Positions 63,686-64,000 of a stretch of 64,000 bases of DNA are shown piece by piece. Position numbers and translations under genes: made by a program. Source of the DNA: Sipunculus nudus. Lineage: Eukaryota; Annelida; Sipuncula; Golfingiida; Sipunculidae. The stretch spans positions 45,813,678 through 45,877,677 of the forward strand of contig CM049307.1 of NCBI GenBank assembly GCA_026874595.1, given 5' to 3'. Below the pieces are notes generated by a model. The model saw only the letters and a program-made list of their open reading frames with translations, was not told the DNA's origin and did not search any database. Every line of letters begins with the position of its first letter. Position 1 is the stretch's first letter.

Positions 63686-63836
63686 CTTCAATTGCAGGTA
63701 CCGGGTTGCTGTCAGGTATATCTGGACTGGGTGGACGTATATTAAATGTAAAATTTGGCGGGAGAGAGGTCTGTTTGCTGACCGGTTTGTGACCTGTGTC
63801 TGGAACTTGTAAGGTGGACTCTTGCACACTGTACTC
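63686..63836 (-). CDS. Unrecognised gene, penultimate coding exon
   Basis: This 151-nt exon encodes 50 residues, beginning EYSVQESTLQVPDTG and ending SNPVPAIE plus one base of a glycine codon. The acceptor is a textbook pyrimidine run ending tcttttcccag and the donor is gtaattg. It enters in phase 0 and leaves in phase 1; the next exon (59429-60543) supplies the remaining two bases. The peptide is rich in Pro, Ser and Thr (PPSPDIPDSNPVP), with no fold or catalytic motif. Upstream exons lie beyond the right edge of the window, so the N-terminal domains that would name the protein are unseen. Confidence 0.72.
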
Positions 63837-64000
63837 CTGGGAAAAGAAAAACAAAAAAGATCTCATTATAATAAGTTTTCTAAAGATTCAACAGACTGAT
63901 TCAGTAAAACATTCTTTCTGGATGTCTACCATTTATACCAAATGGAAATATAATACCAACTGAAGCAAAGTCATAAAATCTTGTTACAAATATATAGTTA
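63837..64000 (-). other. Intron at right edge
   Basis: A+T-rich DNA immediately above the acceptor at 63837. It begins (minus strand) with the pyrimidine tract. No exon is visible before the window ends. Confidence 0.55.

Overview
The window is eukaryotic nuclear DNA: A+T rich, with spliced genes, long introns, many microsatellites and dense interspersed repeats. The best-supported gene is an invertebrate caskin orthologue. The repeat types (tRNA-derived SINEs, foldback MITE-like elements, GTCC-rich 'GATAACTCT ... AGGTCA' repeats, TATCTCGTT-type minisatellites) are ones I associate with mollusc or other lophotrochozoan genomes. That taxonomic placement is an inference, not something the sequence proves.

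Layout, left to right. 1-29460 is the 5' part of the caskin gene on the minus strand. Exon 1, with the ATG, is at 29370-29460; exon 2 is at 4382-4433. They are separated by a 24.9 kb first intron, and 1-4381 is the start of intron 2. A CpG-richer promoter-like stretch with an NRF-1-type palindrome lies just above exon 1 (about 29461-29990). Intron 1 holds two tRNA-type SINEs, a CT-rich tract, several small interspersed repeats, a foldback hairpin (20992-21345) and a 3.3 kb cluster of three CCAGA/TCTGG foldback elements (12907-16206).

From 29991 to about 58600 I found no gene I can defend. This stretch is a graveyard of mobile elements. It contains an LTR-like repeat in two opposite copies, one of them split by a complete 1.59 kb hAT-type element with an 8-bp target duplication. 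A 547-bp foldback element with a 9-bp target duplication sits inside a minisatellite. A 198-bp near-perfect palindrome has an AT core. Two long related non-coding elements (4.3 and 2.8 kb), each bounded by its own 9-bp target duplication, flank a GC-rich island. Most of the long (TA)n and (CT)n tracts also lie here.

59429-63836 is the 3' end of a second minus-strand gene. A terminal exon encodes a low-complexity, Pro/Ser-rich, probably disordered C-terminus, with the preceding exon in matching phase. I do not recognise the protein. A roughly 53-bp degenerate minisatellite occupies its likely 3' UTR. The two genes are co-oriented (the unknown gene upstream, caskin downstream) and about 30 kb apart; nothing shows a functional link between them. 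No rRNA, true tRNA, CRISPR array or prokaryotic feature was seen.
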